DNA of 22,556 nucleotides from positions 1 through 22,556 of the forward strand of contig JBKDUF010000068.1 in the NCBI GenBank assembly GCA_046339595.1, read 5' to 3'. The notes under the pieces are model-generated. The model did not search any database. It saw only the letters and a program-made list of their open reading frames with translations, and was not told the origin of the DNA. This document shows, piece after piece, positions 7,378 through 17,181 of this stretch; position 1 is the first letter of the stretch, and each line of letters begins with the position of its first letter. This DNA is from Ga0077527 sp021300125. Lineage in GTDB: Bacteria; Pseudomonadota; Gammaproteobacteria; Burkholderiales; SG8-41. Both the position numbers and the translations under genes were made by a program.

Positions 7378-8706
7378 TCAGGCCTGCGGCGTGAATTCCA
7401 GGATGTCGAAGCCGCAGTAGCGGTCGACGATGTAGACCAGGCCGCGGTCATCGACATCGGTGTCGTTGGTCTGAGGGCAGGGCTTGCCGCCGCAGGGTTC
7501 CGGGATATACCAGCCCACCTCCTGCGGCGCCGAGGGGTCGGCGACGTCGACGATGCGCAGGCCACCGGCAAACCACGCGCAGTAGAGCAGGGTGTCACCG
7601 CCCTTCCAGTGTTCCTGGAACTGGTGGGCGCCGAAACGTCCGGGTGCGGTGCGGCTCCAGGGGCTGTCGAGTTCGCTGACCTCGAACAGCGACAGCGGCT
7701 TGATGTTCGACAGGTCGGAGACATCGAATACCCACAGGCAGCCGTGCGGACGTCCGCGGCGGCGCGCCATCTCGGCGGCGTCATGGGCGTGGTCTTCCTC
7801 GTCGATCGCCACCGCGATGCGCTTGCCGTCGAGCGGTTTCAACACCGGCATGAAGGTGTGGGTGGGCTCGGGATAGGGCGGGTGGTAGTTGTGCGAGCCG
7901 ACCGTTTTCGGCTGGCGGATGTCGGTCACATCGACCACGCGCACGCCGCCGTGCCAGCAGCCGGCCCACAGCTCGTTGCCGAAGCGCAGGGTGTGGTGCA
8001 GGCGGTGCTGGCGGCCGGGCCAGGTCGGCTTCTCGCCGCCGGCGATGTGCTGGCCGGTCATCCACCAGCGTGACACCTCCTCGGGTTTCGCCGGATTGCG
8101 GATGTCGTAGGTGACGAGGATGTTGCCGATGAAGCCCTCCATCTCGGTCGAGATGTAGGCGTAGTCCTCGTCCATGTCGAAGCGGTGCACGCCGCGGCCC
8201 CAGGTTTTCTGGAAGTGGATCAGCTTCGGTTGGGTCCTGTCGGAGACGTCATAGAGGCTGAAGCCGCCGCGCTCGTAGGGCCGGCGCTCGGCCTCTTCCA
8301 CCGCCGGGATGTCAGCCACCGCCACGCCCAGTTTCGCCGCGAGTTCGGCATGAGTCGGTGCACGGCCGAGTTCGGCGCTGAGCCGCGTACGCAGCTTGGG
8401 CAGCTCGTCGGCCTTGCGGCCGATCGCGGTCATGTTGCGCTCGCTGTTGATGATCATCAGGTCGCCGACCACGCGTGCCTTGTGCGCGTGCGAGTCCGGA
8501 TCATCGAGGAAGATCTGCGACAGGATCTTCGGATTTTTCGGGTCCGCGACATCGAGGATGGTGGTGCCGAGCTGCTGCTTGTTCGGGATATGGCCGACAT
8601 AGCAATAACGGCCATCGACATAGACCTGACCCGCGCCGGGTAGGTCGAGGTGGGACAGTCGCCTGACGTTGTGGGCCAGGGTGCCTGGCTTGATGCTGCC
8701 GTCCAT
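7378..8706 (-). CDS. LVIVD-repeat beta-propeller protein with inserted helix-turn-helix-like segment
   Basis: A 442-residue protein of the LVIVD-repeat type, a putative beta-propeller. Repeated strands of the form (I/V)xDVxDPxxP appear near residues 50-60 (ILDVADPKNPK), 150-160 (LYDVSDRTQPK), 199-207 (TYDIRNPAKP), 257-266 (VVDVTDIRQPK), 326-335 (VFDVSDLSNIK) and 385-395 (IVDVADPSAPQ), consistent with six or seven blades. There is no signal peptide. Residues about 104-140 do not fit the propeller pattern: LRTRLSAELGRAP, then THAELAAKLGVAV, resembles sigma-70 region 3. A Cys-containing segment EPCGGKPCPQ lies near residue 403. The enzymatic or binding role is unknown. It heads a minus-strand unit with the binding-protein gene 51 bp downstream. 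GGAGG lies 11 nt before the ATG. Confidence 0.85.
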   Translation of the reverse strand: MDGSIKPGTLAHNVRRLSHLDLPGAGQVYVDGRYCYVGHIPNKQQLGTTILDVADPKNPKILSQIFLDDPDSHAHKARVVGDLMIINSERNMTAIGRKADELPKLRTRLSAELGRAPTHAELAAKLGVAVADIPAVEEAERRPYERGGFSLYDVSDRTQPKLIHFQKTWGRGVHRFDMDEDYAYISTEMEGFIGNILVTYDIRNPAKPEEVSRWWMTGQHIAGGEKPTWPGRQHRLHHTLRFGNELWAGCWHGGVRVVDVTDIRQPKTVGSHNYHPPYPEPTHTFMPVLKPLDGKRIAVAIDEEDHAHDAAEMARRRGRPHGCLWVFDVSDLSNIKPLSLFEVSELDSPWSRTAPGRFGAHQFQEHWKGGDTLLYCAWFAGGLRIVDVADPSAPQEVGWYIPEPCGGKPCPQTNDTDVDDRGLVYIVDRYCGFDILEFTPQA

Positions 8707-8782
8707 GATCGGGGAAACCTCCGCGGTGAAGAGCCAGGGAAAACGGCCAAAGTCTACCGTAAGGACCAGTCTTCGGCTCGGT

Positions 8783-8788
8783 TAGAAT
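8783..8788 (+). promoter_or_regulatory. Possible -10 box for the dehydratase operon
   Basis: TAGAAT matches the -10 consensus at 5 of 6 bases and lies 39 bp upstream of the ATG at 8828, within the 121-bp divergent intergenic region. No good -35 box is seen 16-18 bp upstream, so an activator may be needed, or the box is a chance match. The leader carries a strong GGAGGAG ribosome binding site. Confidence 0.35.
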
Positions 8789-8827
8789 CGCCCTGCACAG
8801 TCTGCCTGTTTAACCGGAGGAGTCCCG

Positions 8828-10561
8828 ATGGCGAAACTAAAAAAACGCCCGGAAGAGTTGCGCAGCCATCGCTGGTTCGGCGTCAAGGACCTGCGTTCGT
8901 TCGGTCACCGCTCGCGCACGCTGCAGATGGGCTATGCCCGCGAGGATTTCGCCGGCAAGCCGGTGATCGCGATCATCAATACCTGGAGCGATATCAACCC
9001 CTGCCATGCCCATTTCCGCATCCGTGCCGAGGAGGTCAAGCGCGGCGTGTGGCAGGCGGGCGGCTTTCCGCTGGAGATGCCGGCGATCTCGCTGGCCGAG
9101 CCCTTCCAGAAACCGTCGACCATGCTCTACCGCAACATGCTGGCGATGGAGACCGAGGAGCTGCTGCGCGGCTACCCGGTGGACGGAGCGGTATTGCTCG
9201 GCGGCTGCGACAAGACCACGCCGGCGCTGATCATGGGCGCGACCTCCATGGGGTTGCCCTTCATCTATGTGCCGGCCGGTCCGATGCTGCGCGGCAACTG
9301 GCACGGCGAGCACCTGGGCTCCGGTACCGATTCCTGGAAGTACTGGGCGGAGCTGCGCGCCGGCAACATCAACGAGAAGGAATGGGGCGAGGTCGAGGAG
9401 GGCATTGCGCGCTCTTACGGCCACTGCATGGTGATGGGTACGGCATCGACGATGACCTCGGTTGCCGAGACGCTGGGCCTGACCCTGCCCGGTGCGGCCT
9501 CGATTCCCGCGGCCGATGCCAACCACGCGCGCATGGCCACGGCCAGCGGCCGGCGTATCGTCGAGATGGTGTGGGAAGACCTGCTGCCTTCGCAGATCCT
9601 CAACGCGAAGGCCTTCGACAACGCCATCACCGCAATCCACGCGCTGTCCGGTTCGACCAACGCGCTGATCCACCTGATCGCCATGGCCGGGCGCGCCGGC
9701 GTGCCGTTGAAGCTCGACCGCTTTGATGAACTCTCGCAGCGCACGCCGGTGCTCGCCAACATCCGTCCGGCCGGACAGAATTACCTGATGGAGGACTTCT
9801 ATTACGCCGGCGGCCTGCGCGCGATGCTGGGGGAGCTGAAGGACCTGCTCAACCTCGACTGCCGCACCGTGAATGGCCACACGCTGGGCGAGAACCTCGC
9901 CGACGCGAAGATCTACAACGAGGACGTGATCCGCCGACGTGGCAACCCGCTGGCAGTGAGCGGCGGCCTCGCGGTCCTGCGCGGCAACCTCGCGCCCGAC
10001 GGCGCGGTGATCAAGCCCACCGCCGCCGAGCCGCGACTGCTCAAGCACACTGGCAAGGCGGTGGTGTTCCGCGACTACAACCACATGAACGGGCGCGTCG
10101 ATGACGAAAATCTCGATGTCGACGAGAACTCGGTGCTGGTGCTGCAGAACGGCGGCCCGCTGGGCGGGCCCGGCATGCCGGAGTGGGGGCAGCTGCCGAT
10201 CCCGAAAAAGCTGCTGAAAAAAGGCGTGCGCGACATGGTGCGTATTTCCGATGCGCGCATGAGCGGCACTTCGTACGGCGCCTGCGTGCTGCATGTGGCG
10301 CCGGAATCCTTCGTCGGCGGCCCGCTGGCCCTGGTGCGCGACGGCGATCTGATCGAACTCGATGTTGCCGCACGCAGGCTGGAGCTGAAGGTCAGCGCCG
10401 CGGAACTGGAGAAGCGCAGGGCCGCCTGGAAGCCGCCGGCACCGCATTACACCCGCGGCTACGGCGCGATCTATGCCAGACACATCACCCAGGCCGACCA
10501 GGGCTGTGACCTCGATGTGCTGCATGCCGGGGCGCCTACGCCAGATCCCGAAATCCACTGA
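8828..10561 (+). CDS. IlvD/Edd-family sugar-acid (pentonate/aldonate-type) dehydratase
   Basis: A 577-residue enzyme of the IlvD/Edd family, which removes water from 2,3-dihydroxy acids to give 2-keto-3-deoxy acids using an iron-sulfur cluster and a divalent metal. The three cluster cysteines are visible at 59 (NPCHAHF), 127 (GGCDKTTPALIMG) and 200 (GHCMVMGTASTM). From memory these match the numbering reported for the [2Fe-2S] L-arabinonate dehydratase of Rhizobium leguminosarum. Lys129 sits in the metal-binding CDKTTP motif. Ser479, in VRISDARMSGTSYG, is in the place of the catalytic base. These features favour the sugar-acid branch over branched-chain amino acid DHAD. The next gene, an HpaI-type aldolase, is the expected downstream step. 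The start is supported by GGAGGAG. The substrate (pentonate, hexonate or other hydroxy acid) cannot be fixed from sequence. Confidence 0.92.
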   Translation: MAKLKKRPEELRSHRWFGVKDLRSFGHRSRTLQMGYAREDFAGKPVIAIINTWSDINPCHAHFRIRAEEVKRGVWQAGGFPLEMPAISLAEPFQKPSTMLYRNMLAMETEELLRGYPVDGAVLLGGCDKTTPALIMGATSMGLPFIYVPAGPMLRGNWHGEHLGSGTDSWKYWAELRAGNINEKEWGEVEEGIARSYGHCMVMGTASTMTSVAETLGLTLPGAASIPAADANHARMATASGRRIVEMVWEDLLPSQILNAKAFDNAITAIHALSGSTNALIHLIAMAGRAGVPLKLDRFDELSQRTPVLANIRPAGQNYLMEDFYYAGGLRAMLGELKDLLNLDCRTVNGHTLGENLADAKIYNEDVIRRRGNPLAVSGGLAVLRGNLAPDGAVIKPTAAEPRLLKHTGKAVVFRDYNHMNGRVDDENLDVDENSVLVLQNGGPLGGPGMPEWGQLPIPKKLLKKGVRDMVRISDARMSGTSYGACVLHVAPESFVGGPLALVRDGDLIELDVAARRLELKVSAAELEKRRAAWKPPAPHYTRGYGAIYARHITQADQGCDLDVLHAGAPTPDPEIH

Positions 10562-10587
10562 TTCCATTTTTTTACCGGAGCCCGAAC

Positions 10588-11349
10588 ATGCAATTGCCCG
10601 TCAATGAATTCAAGCAAGCCCTCAAGGCCGGAAAGCCGCAGATCGGCATCTGGTCGAGCCTGTGCAGCCCGATTTCGGCCGAGGTGCTGGCCGATGCCGG
10701 CTTTGACTGGGTGCTGCTCGACACCGAGCATTCACCCAACGAACTGCCGGTGGTGCAGAACCAGCTCGATGCGCTGCTTGCCGGCCGTACCGAGGGCATC
10801 GTGCGCCCCGCGTGGAACGACACCGTGCTGATCAAGCGCTACCTGGATGTCGGTGCGCGCACGCTGCTGCTGCCCTATGTGCAGAACCCGGAGGAGGCAA
10901 AACGCGCGGTGGCGGCGACGCGTTATCCGCCGCAGGGCGTGCGCGGCGTTTCCGGCTGCACCCGCGCCAACCGCTATGGCCGCATCAAGGACTACTTCAA
11001 GCGCGTGCACGACGAGCTGTGCGTACTGGTGCAGGTGGAGACGATGAGCGCGATGCAGCACATCGAGGCCATCGCCGCGATCGACGGCGTGGACGGCATT
11101 TTCATCGGCCCCAACGATCTTGCTGCCGACATGGGCCACCTCGGCAACTGGCAGCATCCCGAAGTGTGGAAGGTGATGGAGGACGCGGCCAAGCGCATCC
11201 GCAAGGCGGGCAAGGCGCCGGGCATTCTCGTCGGCGAGGCCGACGGGCAGCGCTGCCTCGACATGGGCTATCTCTTTGTCGCCGTGGGGTCCGACCTGGT
11301 GATGCTGGCGCGGGGCAGTGAGGCCCTTGCCGCCAAGTTCAAAAAATAA
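10588..11349 (+). CDS. HpcH/HpaI-family class II aldolase
   Basis: A 253-residue metal-dependent aldolase of the HpcH/HpaI family, which cleaves 2-keto-4-hydroxy acids to pyruvate plus an aldehyde. The fold begins IGIWSSLCSPISAE. The likely catalytic base is His48 in LLDTEHSPN, Arg73 (VRPAW) would stabilise the enolate, and Glu151 (VQVET) and Asp177 (IGPNDLAADMG) are the expected metal ligands. Spacing matches E. coli HpaI within two or three residues. The gene lies 26 bp after the dehydratase stop, with GGAG before the ATG. Together they suggest dehydration of a sugar acid to a 2-keto-3-deoxy acid and its retro-aldol cleavage. Relatives accept 2-keto-3-deoxy-rhamnonate, -glucarate and 4-hydroxy-2-oxoheptanedioate; the true substrate is open. 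Confidence 0.92.
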   Translation: MQLPVNEFKQALKAGKPQIGIWSSLCSPISAEVLADAGFDWVLLDTEHSPNELPVVQNQLDALLAGRTEGIVRPAWNDTVLIKRYLDVGARTLLLPYVQNPEEAKRAVAATRYPPQGVRGVSGCTRANRYGRIKDYFKRVHDELCVLVQVETMSAMQHIEAIAAIDGVDGIFIGPNDLAADMGHLGNWQHPEVWKVMEDAAKRIRKAGKAPGILVGEADGQRCLDMGYLFVAVGSDLVMLARGSEALAAKFKK

Positions 11350-11377
11350 TTAAATAAAATCAAATGGTTATGACAAT

Positions 11378-11393
11378 CCCCGGGAATCCGGGG
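11378..11393 (+). promoter_or_regulatory. Hairpin overlapping the transporter ribosome binding site
   Basis: A perfect 6-bp GC stem CCCCGG / CCGGGG closes a GAAT loop. The 3' arm contains the GGGG that is the only Shine-Dalgarno-like run before the ATG at 11402, so folding would hide it. No T-run follows, which argues against an intrinsic terminator. A regulatory role is inferred. Confidence 0.4.
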
Positions 11394-11401
11394 CGGCGCT
11401 G

Positions 11402-12787
11402 ATGAAAGCCTGCTCTTCGTCTGCCCTGACCGGTCTGGTCATCGTCGCCGCCGCTGCGGCGATTTTTTTCGCGCCACCGCCCGCGGGTGTGGCGGTGAAC
11501 GTGATGCATACCGCGGGACTGCTGGTGCTGGTGATGGGCCTGTGGGCGACCGGGGTGCTGCCCGAGGCGCTGACGGCACTGATCTTCTTTGCCCTGGCGG
11601 TGCTGTTCCAGGTGGCGAAGCCCGAGGTCATCTTCTCCGGTTTCACGTCCGGCACGCTGTGGCTGGTGCTCGGCGGATTGGTCATCGCCGAGGCGGTGCG
11701 CATGACCGGACTGGGCGAGCGCATCGCGCGGGCGGCACTGGGCACACGCGTCTGGACCTATCCGCAGCTGGTGACGGCGGCGGTACTGGTGGCGGTGGCG
11801 CTGGCTTTTCTGATGCCGGCGACAGTGGGCCGCATCCTGCTGCTGGTGCCGATCCTCGCGGCGGTGGCCGAGCGCCACGGGCTGGCACCGGGCAGTGCCG
11901 GCCACAACGGGGTGCTGTTTGCGGTGATCGTGGCGTCCTTCCAGTGCGGCACCGCGATCCTGCCCGCCAACGCGCCGAACCTGGTGCTCGCCGGCGCCGC
12001 AGAGACGCTCTACGGCGTGCAGCTGATCTACGCCGAATACCTGTGGGCGCAGTTTCCGGTGATGGGCATCATCAAGGGCGCGCTGATCGTGGCCATTGTG
12101 TGCCGGATGTTTCCGGCGCAGACCCGCGCCGCGGGCGAAGCGGCGGTGCTGCAGCCGATCAGCGGCGCGGAAAAGCGGCTGGCCGCGATCCTGCTGGTCT
12201 CGCTTCTGCTGTGGGCCAGCGACTTCCTGCACGGGATCCGGCCCGGCTGGATCGGCCTGGGTGCGGCTGTGGTGGCGATGCTGCCGAGGGTCGGCGCGGT
12301 GCCGGTGACGATGTTCCAGGAGCGGGTCAGGTTCGGCAGCTTTTTCTACATCGGCGCGGTGCTCGGTCTCGGTGCGGTGATGCTCGACACCGGCCTCAGT
12401 CGCGCCATCGGCGAAGCGCTGTTGCAGGTGGTGCGCCTGGAAGAGGGTGCGGACGCGGCGAACTTCATGAGCCTCAGCGTGCTCTCCACCCTGGCTTCGA
12501 TGATCGTCACCAATCCCGCGCAGCCGGCGCTGCTTGCGCCGCTGGCCGGCAGCTTCGCCGAGGCCGCGGGCTGGCCGATCCAGGCAGCGCTGATGACCAT
12601 GGCGGTGGGATTCTCGACGCTGCTGCTGCCGTACCAGGCGCCGCCGGTGGTGGTGGGCATGCAGCTCGCGGCACTGCGCGTGCGCGATGCGCTCCGGCTC
12701 ACCGTGCCGCTGGCGCTGATCAGCGTGTTCGTGCTGATCCCCGTGCATTACCTGTGGTGGCGCATCATCGGCTATTTCAGTCATTGA
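11402..12787 (+). CDS. DASS/SLC13-like membrane transporter
   Basis: A 461-residue integral membrane protein with about eleven hydrophobic segments, resembling the divalent anion:sodium symporter (DASS, SLC13/CitT) family. It is arranged as two halves with re-entrant-loop-like segments: LMPATVGRILLLVPIL (near residue 140) and IVTNPAQPALLAPLAG (near residue 370). In classical members these loops carry Ser-Asn-Thr motifs that bind sodium and a carboxylate. Here they read PAT and TNP, so coupling ion or substrate may differ. It follows the aldolase gene by 52 bp and precedes the flavin reductase by 13 bp, so it is likely the uptake or efflux system of this catabolic run. The ATG at 11402 is preceded by GGGG held in a hairpin. 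Family assignment rests on overall pattern and is moderately sure. Confidence 0.8.
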   Translation: MKACSSSALTGLVIVAAAAAIFFAPPPAGVAVNVMHTAGLLVLVMGLWATGVLPEALTALIFFALAVLFQVAKPEVIFSGFTSGTLWLVLGGLVIAEAVRMTGLGERIARAALGTRVWTYPQLVTAAVLVAVALAFLMPATVGRILLLVPILAAVAERHGLAPGSAGHNGVLFAVIVASFQCGTAILPANAPNLVLAGAAETLYGVQLIYAEYLWAQFPVMGIIKGALIVAIVCRMFPAQTRAAGEAAVLQPISGAEKRLAAILLVSLLLWASDFLHGIRPGWIGLGAAVVAMLPRVGAVPVTMFQERVRFGSFFYIGAVLGLGAVMLDTGLSRAIGEALLQVVRLEEGADAANFMSLSVLSTLASMIVTNPAQPALLAPLAGSFAEAAGWPIQAALMTMAVGFSTLLLPYQAPPVVVGMQLAALRVRDALRLTVPLALISVFVLIPVHYLWWRIIGYFSH

Positions 12788-12800
12788 GGAAGACATCGAC

Positions 12801-13910
12801 ATGACCGCACAATTATTCTCGCCGCTCACGATCGGCGGCCGCACGCTTGCCAACCGCATCATCGTCGCGCCGATGTGCCAGTACAGCGCGGTGGAAGGCT
12901 CGATGTCGGACTGGCATCTGATGCACCTGGGCTCGATGGCGATTTCAGGCGCTTCGATGCTGGTGATGGAGGCCACCGCCGTGGTGCCCGAAGGCCGCAT
13001 CACCCCGCACTGCCCCGGCCTGTGGTCGGATGCGAATGCGGCGGCGATGAAACGCGTCGCCGATTTCGTGCGCGGGGTGTCGCGGGTCGTGCTCGGGGTG
13101 CAGCTCGCGCATGCCGGGCGCAAGGGTTCCAGCCACCGGCCCTGGCAGGGCCACGGTCCTCTCGGCGCCAGTGAGGGCGCGTGGCAGACTCTGGCGCCCT
13201 CGCCGCTGCCCCTGGCCGCGGGCTGGCCTGCGCCGCACGAAATGAGCCGCGGCGACATGGATGCACTGACGCGGGCCTTCGCGCAGGCTGCGCAACGCGC
13301 CGCGCGCATCGGCCTCGATTTCATCGAGCTGCATTCGACCCACGGCTATCTGCTGTCGGAATTCCTGTCGCCGCTGGCCAACCGCAGGACCGACGAATAC
13401 GGCGGCACGCTGGAAAACCGCATGCGTTTTCCGCTGCAGGTGTTTCGCGCGGTGCGCGAGGCCTTTCCCGCCGACCGCTTTGTCGGCGCCAAGATTTCGG
13501 GCAGTGATTTCGCCGAGGGCGGCTGGACGCCGGATGAGGCCGTGGCCTATGCGCGGGCGCTGAAGGCCGAGGGCTGTGCCTACGTCACGGTCTCCGGCGG
13601 CGGCGTGGTGCTCGACGCGAAGATTCCGCTCGGGCCCGGCTACCAGGTGCCGTTCGCCGCGCGCGTGAAACGCGAAACCGGTATCGTCACCGGCGCGGTG
13701 GGCCTGATCAGCGATCCGCACCAGGCCGAGGCGATCATTGTGGGAGGCGAGGCCGATTTCGTGTCACTGGCGCGGGTGATGCTGTTCAATCCGCGCTGGC
13801 CGCAGCATGCCGCGGTGGAACTCGGTGCCGAAATAGGCTGGCCGCCGCAATACGAACGCGGCTCGCCGAAACTGTGGCGGCCAGGGCGAACCCTGGGCCG
13901 GCTGGCGTGA
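12801..13910 (+). CDS. NADH:flavin oxidoreductase, Old Yellow Enzyme family (YqjM/XenA-like)
   Basis: A 369-residue FMN-dependent ene-reductase of the thermophilic-like (YqjM/XenA) branch of the Old Yellow Enzymes. These reduce activated C=C bonds of enones and related compounds with NAD(P)H. Cys26 lies in APMCQYSA at the same number as in Bacillus subtilis YqjM, where it tunes the flavin. QLAHAGRKGSSHRPW contributes FMN and substrate contacts. The paired histidines occur in HSTHGYLLSEFLSPLANRRTD, and the C-terminal PPQYERG segment carries the arginine that reaches into the partner subunit in this branch. The physiological substrate is unknown; within this operon it may act on an unsaturated acid or a by-product. 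GAGGA precedes the ATG. Its stop overlaps a possible upstream ATG (13910) of the next gene. Confidence 0.93.
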   Translation: MTAQLFSPLTIGGRTLANRIIVAPMCQYSAVEGSMSDWHLMHLGSMAISGASMLVMEATAVVPEGRITPHCPGLWSDANAAAMKRVADFVRGVSRVVLGVQLAHAGRKGSSHRPWQGHGPLGASEGAWQTLAPSPLPLAAGWPAPHEMSRGDMDALTRAFAQAAQRAARIGLDFIELHSTHGYLLSEFLSPLANRRTDEYGGTLENRMRFPLQVFRAVREAFPADRFVGAKISGSDFAEGGWTPDEAVAYARALKAEGCAYVTVSGGGVVLDAKIPLGPGYQVPFAARVKRETGIVTGAVGLISDPHQAEAIIVGGEADFVSLARVMLFNPRWPQHAAVELGAEIGWPPQYERGSPKLWRPGRTLGRLA

Positions 13911-13927
13911 TGCGGGCGGGTGCAGAC

Positions 13928-14899
13928 ATGATGCGCGTGCTGCTGCTGTCAATCTGTATTGCGTGTATTGCGGCGCTTGTACCCGAGGCCGCGGCCCAGG
14001 TCCCGGGCAAGTTTCCGCAGCGGCCGCTGCGGCTGGTGGTGCCCGCACCACCTGGTGGCACCACCGATTTGCTGCGACGCCTGGTGGCCGAGCGCCTCGC
14101 TGACGCGCTGGCGCAGCAGGTGGGGGTGGACAACCTCGGCGGCGCCGGCGGTGTGCTCGGCACCGAACTGGTGGCGCGTGCGCCGGCCGACGGCCACACC
14201 CTGGGCGTGATCTACACGCCGCATACCGTGCTGCCGCATCTGCAGAAAAAACTGCCCTACGACGCGCTGAAGGATTTTGCCGCGGTGACCCAGCTCACCG
14301 AAGCGCCGCTGGTGCTGGTGGTGCATCCCGCGCTGCCGGTGCACAAGCTGCAGGATCTGATCGCGCTGGCGAAAACGAAACCGCTGGTCTACGGCTCGGC
14401 CGGCAACGGCAGCGGCGGCCACCTCTCGGGCGAGCTGCTGAAGCAGATGGCGAAGATCGACGCCGTGCATGTGCCGTACAAGGGCGCGGGACCCGCCGCA
14501 ATAGACCTGATGGCAGGGCAGATCCAGTTCCAGTTCGGCTCGCACATCACGACCCGGGGTTTTGTCGCTGCGGGCAAGCTGCGCGCGATTGCGGTCACCA
14601 GCGCGAAACGCTCGCCGGAGCTGCCCAGCCTGCCGACGGTGGCCGAGCAGGGCCTGCCGGGCTTCGAGTTCGTCAACTGGTTCGGCCTCGTGGCGCCGGC
14701 GCGCACATCGCCGCTCGTCACCGGCGAGTTGCAGCAGCGTGTCGCCGCGGTCCTCGCGCAGGCGGCGGTGCGCGACAAACTGGCCGCACTCGATTCGGTG
14801 ATTGTCGGCAGCAGCCCAGCGGCATTTGCCGCGTTTCTGGCCGCCGACCTGGACAAATGGGGGCGGGTGCTGCGCAACTCGGGCATCAAAGCCGAGTGA
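13928..14899 (+). CDS. Tripartite tricarboxylate transporter (Bug/TctC-type) periplasmic substrate-binding protein
   Basis: A Bug-family receptor of about 323 residues. The signal peptide is MMRVLLLSICIACIAAL with cleavage near EAAAQ. Landmarks are PAPPGGTTD, DNLGGAGG, SAGNGSGGHLSG, HVPYKGAGPAAIDL and PTVAEQGLPGFEF. Three starts are close together: ATG 13910, which overlaps the preceding TGA and would be translationally coupled, ATG 13928 and ATG 13931. I chose 13928 because a GGGCGGG run lies 7-8 nt upstream and it yields a compact signal peptide. It is the last gene of the dehydratase-aldolase-transporter run, where it probably binds the same class of acid or a precursor. No TctA/TctB is present. 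A hairpin follows its stop by one base. Confidence 0.9.
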   Translation: MMRVLLLSICIACIAALVPEAAAQVPGKFPQRPLRLVVPAPPGGTTDLLRRLVAERLADALAQQVGVDNLGGAGGVLGTELVARAPADGHTLGVIYTPHTVLPHLQKKLPYDALKDFAAVTQLTEAPLVLVVHPALPVHKLQDLIALAKTKPLVYGSAGNGSGGHLSGELLKQMAKIDAVHVPYKGAGPAAIDLMAGQIQFQFGSHITTRGFVAAGKLRAIAVTSAKRSPELPSLPTVAEQGLPGFEFVNWFGLVAPARTSPLVTGELQQRVAAVLAQAAVRDKLAALDSVIVGSSPAAFAAFLAADLDKWGRVLRNSGIKAE

Positions 14900-14900
14900 C

Positions 14901-14919
14901 ACCCTGAGCGCGTCAGGGT
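14901..14919 (+). terminator. Hairpin after the catabolic operon
   Basis: A perfect 7-bp stem ACCCTGA / TCAGGGT with loop GCGCG begins just after the stop at 14899. It marks the end of the operon-like run and precedes a separate promoter element at 14959. There is no T-run, so termination is not certain; it could also be a protein-binding dyad. Confidence 0.4.
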
Positions 14920-14958
14920 TATCGCGGTTGCGGCGCGGGCTGCCAGGGGCGCGGCGAC

Positions 14959-14964
14959 TATAAT
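14959..14964 (+). promoter_or_regulatory. Consensus -10 box directly before ygiQ (leaderless start)
   Basis: TATAAT matches the -10 consensus at all six bases and ends 6 bp before the ATG at 14971. Transcription would then start at or within a base or two of the start codon. No Shine-Dalgarno sequence is seen and no clear -35 box lies 16-18 bp upstream. A leaderless mRNA is inferred. Confidence 0.5.
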
Positions 14965-14970
14965 GCGCGC

Positions 14971-17177
<2,207 letters not shown>

Positions 17178-17181
<4 letters not shown>

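Noticed and set aside
8837..10567. A 576-codon minus-strand open frame opposite the dehydratase gene
   Set aside because: It mirrors the dehydratase almost exactly; the plus-strand product has all three cluster cysteines and catalytic motifs, so this is a shadow.
11360..13324. A 654-codon minus-strand open frame opposite the transporter and flavin reductase genes
   Set aside because: It spans two recognised genes, is rich in His, Arg and Gln, and carries no recognisable domain.
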